Shown: positions 37,535-39,730 of the stretch, in pieces
How positions within the stretch are numbered: the stretch's first letter is position 1
How the letters are laid out: every line of letters begins with the position of its first letter
Virus record (IMG/VR): IMGVR_UViG_3300009431_000053
Coordinates: 1 to 39,730 of that record
Length of the DNA: 39,730 bases
Strand: one strand, 5' to 3'
Origin: a virus
Position numbers and translations under genes: made by a program
The notes under the pieces: model-generated
Told to the model about the DNA's origin: nothing
The model's database searches: none
Seen by the model: only the letters and a program-made list of their open reading frames with translations

Positions 37535-38836
37535 ATGGATGATAGTTTATCAGGAACCCAGGCATACCTAATAATTTTTGAGAATAATGACCAATGTCCT
37601 GTGAGAAATCCTACAGTTCTTCCAGATGGAACTCCATTCTCAATGAATGGGTTTATTGCCTTTACATCCACAAATCCCTGGCCGTTTAATTCGTTTTCTG
37701 CGATTGCCCATAATTGTTTGGGGACTTCGTGGGTTTTAAATGTTGATACAGGAGAATTGCGATATTATCAAATCGATATTGCCCATCCCGACCCTGATGA
37801 ATATTGGACACCGATGCAGTTGGCAATGGGAAAAACTCAATCCATATCAATAACAGAATCTCATCAATCGATGGCCATAAAAGAACTTGGACAACAATAT
37901 GCTCATGGGATACCTCATCAAACGGATGATATTCGATTTCAATTGAGCAAAACATTTATCTCAAAAGACAAATTGGATATAAGCACGGATATTGATATTG
38001 ATGTTGATTCTCCTTTGGGGAATATTATTGGATATGATGGGCATGAATTTATAAATGATTCTTCATTTTTATCATATGTTCAAGTTTTGCGAAAGAATTG
38101 GTTTTTTGTCGTTCTATATTATTTATATCACGATAATGATGACGGAAAGATTGCCAAAACGATTATTTTACCATGTGCGAGATTCGATAATATAGAAATA
38201 ATAAATGAATCATCCAGAATAATCCGATGTAATTTGAGCGGAAAAGCAACCTATATGATTCAATATCCGGCGAAAGAGATCATAACATATGGTCAATCGA
38301 TTGTGGTTCCTGAAATAGAATGCACTGTTGTTGAGATCGAATGGTGGAATCAAACTCCTGCTGATGCATGGGTGGGACATCATGCCGGACATGGAGGAGT
38401 ATTTTATACTTGGAAAGGTCAAACATTCACAACGATTGGAGCATTCGAACTTTGTTCGGTGGGGATACAACTTGGAAATTATGTATTAACGTCGGATCAT
38501 AAACCCCTAATAATTCGATTGTGGGACGCAGTTTCTGGAAATTTATTGGCAAGTTCATTACCAAAGGCATGGGATGAATTGATCGCAAATTCAGAAAACA
38601 AATTTTTGTTCCCTGCTTCGATCAATTTATTGGCAACAACACAATATTTTTTCACAATTGAAGATACTGAAGAACCAACCAATCCTTATACCTTTCATAT
38701 AATAATTGAAGAAGATGAACCAGGTGGATATGCGGGAGGTAATGCATATTATTCCATTGATTTAATATATCCACCAGGTTCTTCCTGGCAAGTGGAAAAC
38801 GAGGATTTATGGTTCAAAATCTATAAGGTGACATAA
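37535..38836 (+). CDS. Tail tube-like protein with C-terminal extension, paralog 2
   Basis: A 433-residue protein. The first 250 residues match the preceding paralog (ELRYYQIDIAHP, YWTPMQLAMGKTQSI, TFISKDKLD, WFFVVLYYLY, LSGKATYM). Residues about 260-433 are an added beta-sandwich (QTFTTIGAFELCSVGIQLGN, IRLWDAVSGNLL) like a carbohydrate-binding or immunoglobulin-type domain that could decorate the tail surface. The ribosome site is AGGAGGATCCCAA. The stop overlaps the next start (TAATG). Confidence 0.6.
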   Translation: MDDSLSGTQAYLIIFENNDQCPVRNPTVLPDGTPFSMNGFIAFTSTNPWPFNSFSAIAHNCLGTSWVLNVDTGELRYYQIDIAHPDPDEYWTPMQLAMGKTQSISITESHQSMAIKELGQQYAHGIPHQTDDIRFQLSKTFISKDKLDISTDIDIDVDSPLGNIIGYDGHEFINDSSFLSYVQVLRKNWFFVVLYYLYHDNDDGKIAKTIILPCARFDNIEIINESSRIIRCNLSGKATYMIQYPAKEIITYGQSIVVPEIECTVVEIEWWNQTPADAWVGHHAGHGGVFYTWKGQTFTTIGAFELCSVGIQLGNYVLTSDHKPLIIRLWDAVSGNLLASSLPKAWDELIANSENKFLFPASINLLATTQYFFTIEDTEEPTNPYTFHIIIEEDEPGGYAGGNAYYSIDLIYPPGSSWQVENEDLWFKIYKVT

Positions 38837-39730
38837 TGGCAAGGCAAGAAATATGGACGGGTGAGAATTGTTATCTCATAATCGAGAAAAATTCCATGTG
38901 CCCATATAGAAAGGGAGGAAATCTGATCGAAGATGGAGCGGGAAATGTTGTAATGCTTAATGGCATTGTATATATTTCATCTTCATTTCTTCCACCATAT
39001 GATTCATTCACAAATATTGTGGTCGCTTCTCCTGGTCTTATTGCGTGGGTAATAGATATAGACACGGGAGAATTACGATATTATGATGGAATTCAAGCAG
39101 ATGAAACGGAATATTGGACACCACAACAAAGATCAATCGGAAAAGTCACATCGATGAGCATTGATTATAAACGCCCGATTGAAGTTCATTCAGAAATAGG
39201 GTCATGTTATCCATCAGATATTCAGGCAACCGTATATTCCAATGAACTCGATATAAAGAAATGTTTTATTGACAAAAGAAAAATTGTTCCTACCAAAGAA
39301 AATAATGTATGGACACAATTCGGATTTTTGGGTAACGGATTAATTGAAGTTCCGGATTACGTGGACGGAAAGGTTCAAGATTATTATTTGGTTATATTGC
39401 ATATCCGAGATGAAGCAGATGCAAGTGTGAGACAAACAATAATATGTCCTTGCACTAAGTTTTCAGATTTTAGGGAAGATAATGTAACGGATAAAATATT
39501 GGAATGCTCGATAAAAGGTGAATCTACATATCTTCGGACCCTTCCATATGATGATAATATTCCAGATTATCCCTTTCATTTACCAGAATGTGCGGAATAT
39601 CTTCATATTGGAGATGAAGGAGAGGAATATCGATATGTTGGAAGAAAGGTTAATATTGCCATATTCGAGAATTTCTTTCAGGGTCAGGTATTTGAGGTTA
39701 CAGAATCAATTGATCTTTGTGCAATATATC
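38836..39730 (+). CDS. Tail tube-like protein, paralog 3 (runs off the window)
   Basis: At least 298 residues, open to the last base. It shares NGIVYISSSFLPPYD, WVIDIDTGELRYY, YWTPQQRSIGKVTSM, CFIDKRKIV and YYLVILHI with the two upstream genes. The final part (GRKVNIAIFENFFQGQVFEV) looks like the start of the same added beta-sandwich found in paralog 2, so about 100 more residues are expected beyond the window. The C-terminus is missing here. Confidence 0.6.
   Translation, partial: MARQEIWTGENCYLIIEKNSMCPYRKGGNLIEDGAGNVVMLNGIVYISSSFLPPYDSFTNIVVASPGLIAWVIDIDTGELRYYDGIQADETEYWTPQQRSIGKVTSMSIDYKRPIEVHSEIGSCYPSDIQATVYSNELDIKKCFIDKRKIVPTKENNVWTQFGFLGNGLIEVPDYVDGKVQDYYLVILHIRDEADASVRQTIICPCTKFSDFREDNVTDKILECSIKGESTYLRTLPYDDNIPDYPFHLPECAEYLHIGDEGEEYRYVGRKVNIAIFENFFQGQVFEVTESIDLCAIY

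Overview
The window looks like almost all of a tailed archaeal virus genome (Caudoviricetes, probably siphovirus-like) with AT-rich DNA. It has a full HK97-type head and tail gene set: terminase, portal, MuF-like protein, prohead protease, major capsid protein, connectors, tail tube-like paralogs, frameshifted tail chaperones, tape measure and hub. Replication is carried by an archaeal-type MCM helicase, and small AbrB-like, RHH and winged-helix proteins occur alongside TATA-like promoters. Two radical-SAM enzymes and an APS/PAPS-reductase-like protein with an Fe-S-type cysteine pattern suggest a strictly anaerobic host such as a methanogen or a methane oxidiser. The host is an inference; no gene names it. 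I see no integrase, DNA polymerase, primase, tRNA or CRISPR array.

Layout. (1) 26337-39730, continuing at 1-7033, is the rightward morphogenesis block. Its order (terminase, portal, MuF-like protein, protease/scaffold, decoration, capsid, connectors, tail tube-like genes, then chaperone, tape measure, hub and tip) suggests that the two window ends are neighbours in a circularly permuted genome. (2) 7097-9709 holds a zinc-ribbon protein, a GT-B glycosyltransferase and a sulfotransferase-like protein. (3) 13162 down to 9706 is a leftward operon of tiny, mostly cysteine-rich proteins ending in a beta-class DNA methyltransferase. (4) 13365-15596 is a rightward early operon ending in a RecT-like annealing protein; a radical-SAM cassette (15622-16455) flanked by 21-bp direct repeats follows. 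(5) 22472 down to 16447 is a leftward operon starting with a small gene and MCM, then small proteins, a compact C5-methyltransferase, a possible nuclease and the APS/PAPS-reductase-like gene. (6) 22473-22965 is the largest gene-free stretch; it holds a long dyad with an AT-only-like core (candidate origin), a leftward promoter and a possible structured RNA. (7) 22966-26335 is a rightward block with an RHH antitoxin-like protein, a ParB-like protein, a full C5-methyltransferase, a B12-binding-type radical-SAM protein and a winged-helix protein.

Working together: MCM and RecT probably serve recombination-linked replication using host polymerases. Three DNA methyltransferases, two radical-SAM proteins and the sulfur-handling enzymes look like a DNA or particle modification kit against host defence. 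The most unusual signal is at 13390-13984, where two overlapping genes are packed with about 17 consecutive stem-loops. Other notable points are a portal protein with a C-terminal GNAT-like acetyltransferase domain, a classic A AAA AAC slippery site in the tail chaperone pair, a 14-pair leader hairpin in front of the protease gene, and a duplicated zinc-ribbon/AbrB gene pair on opposite strands.
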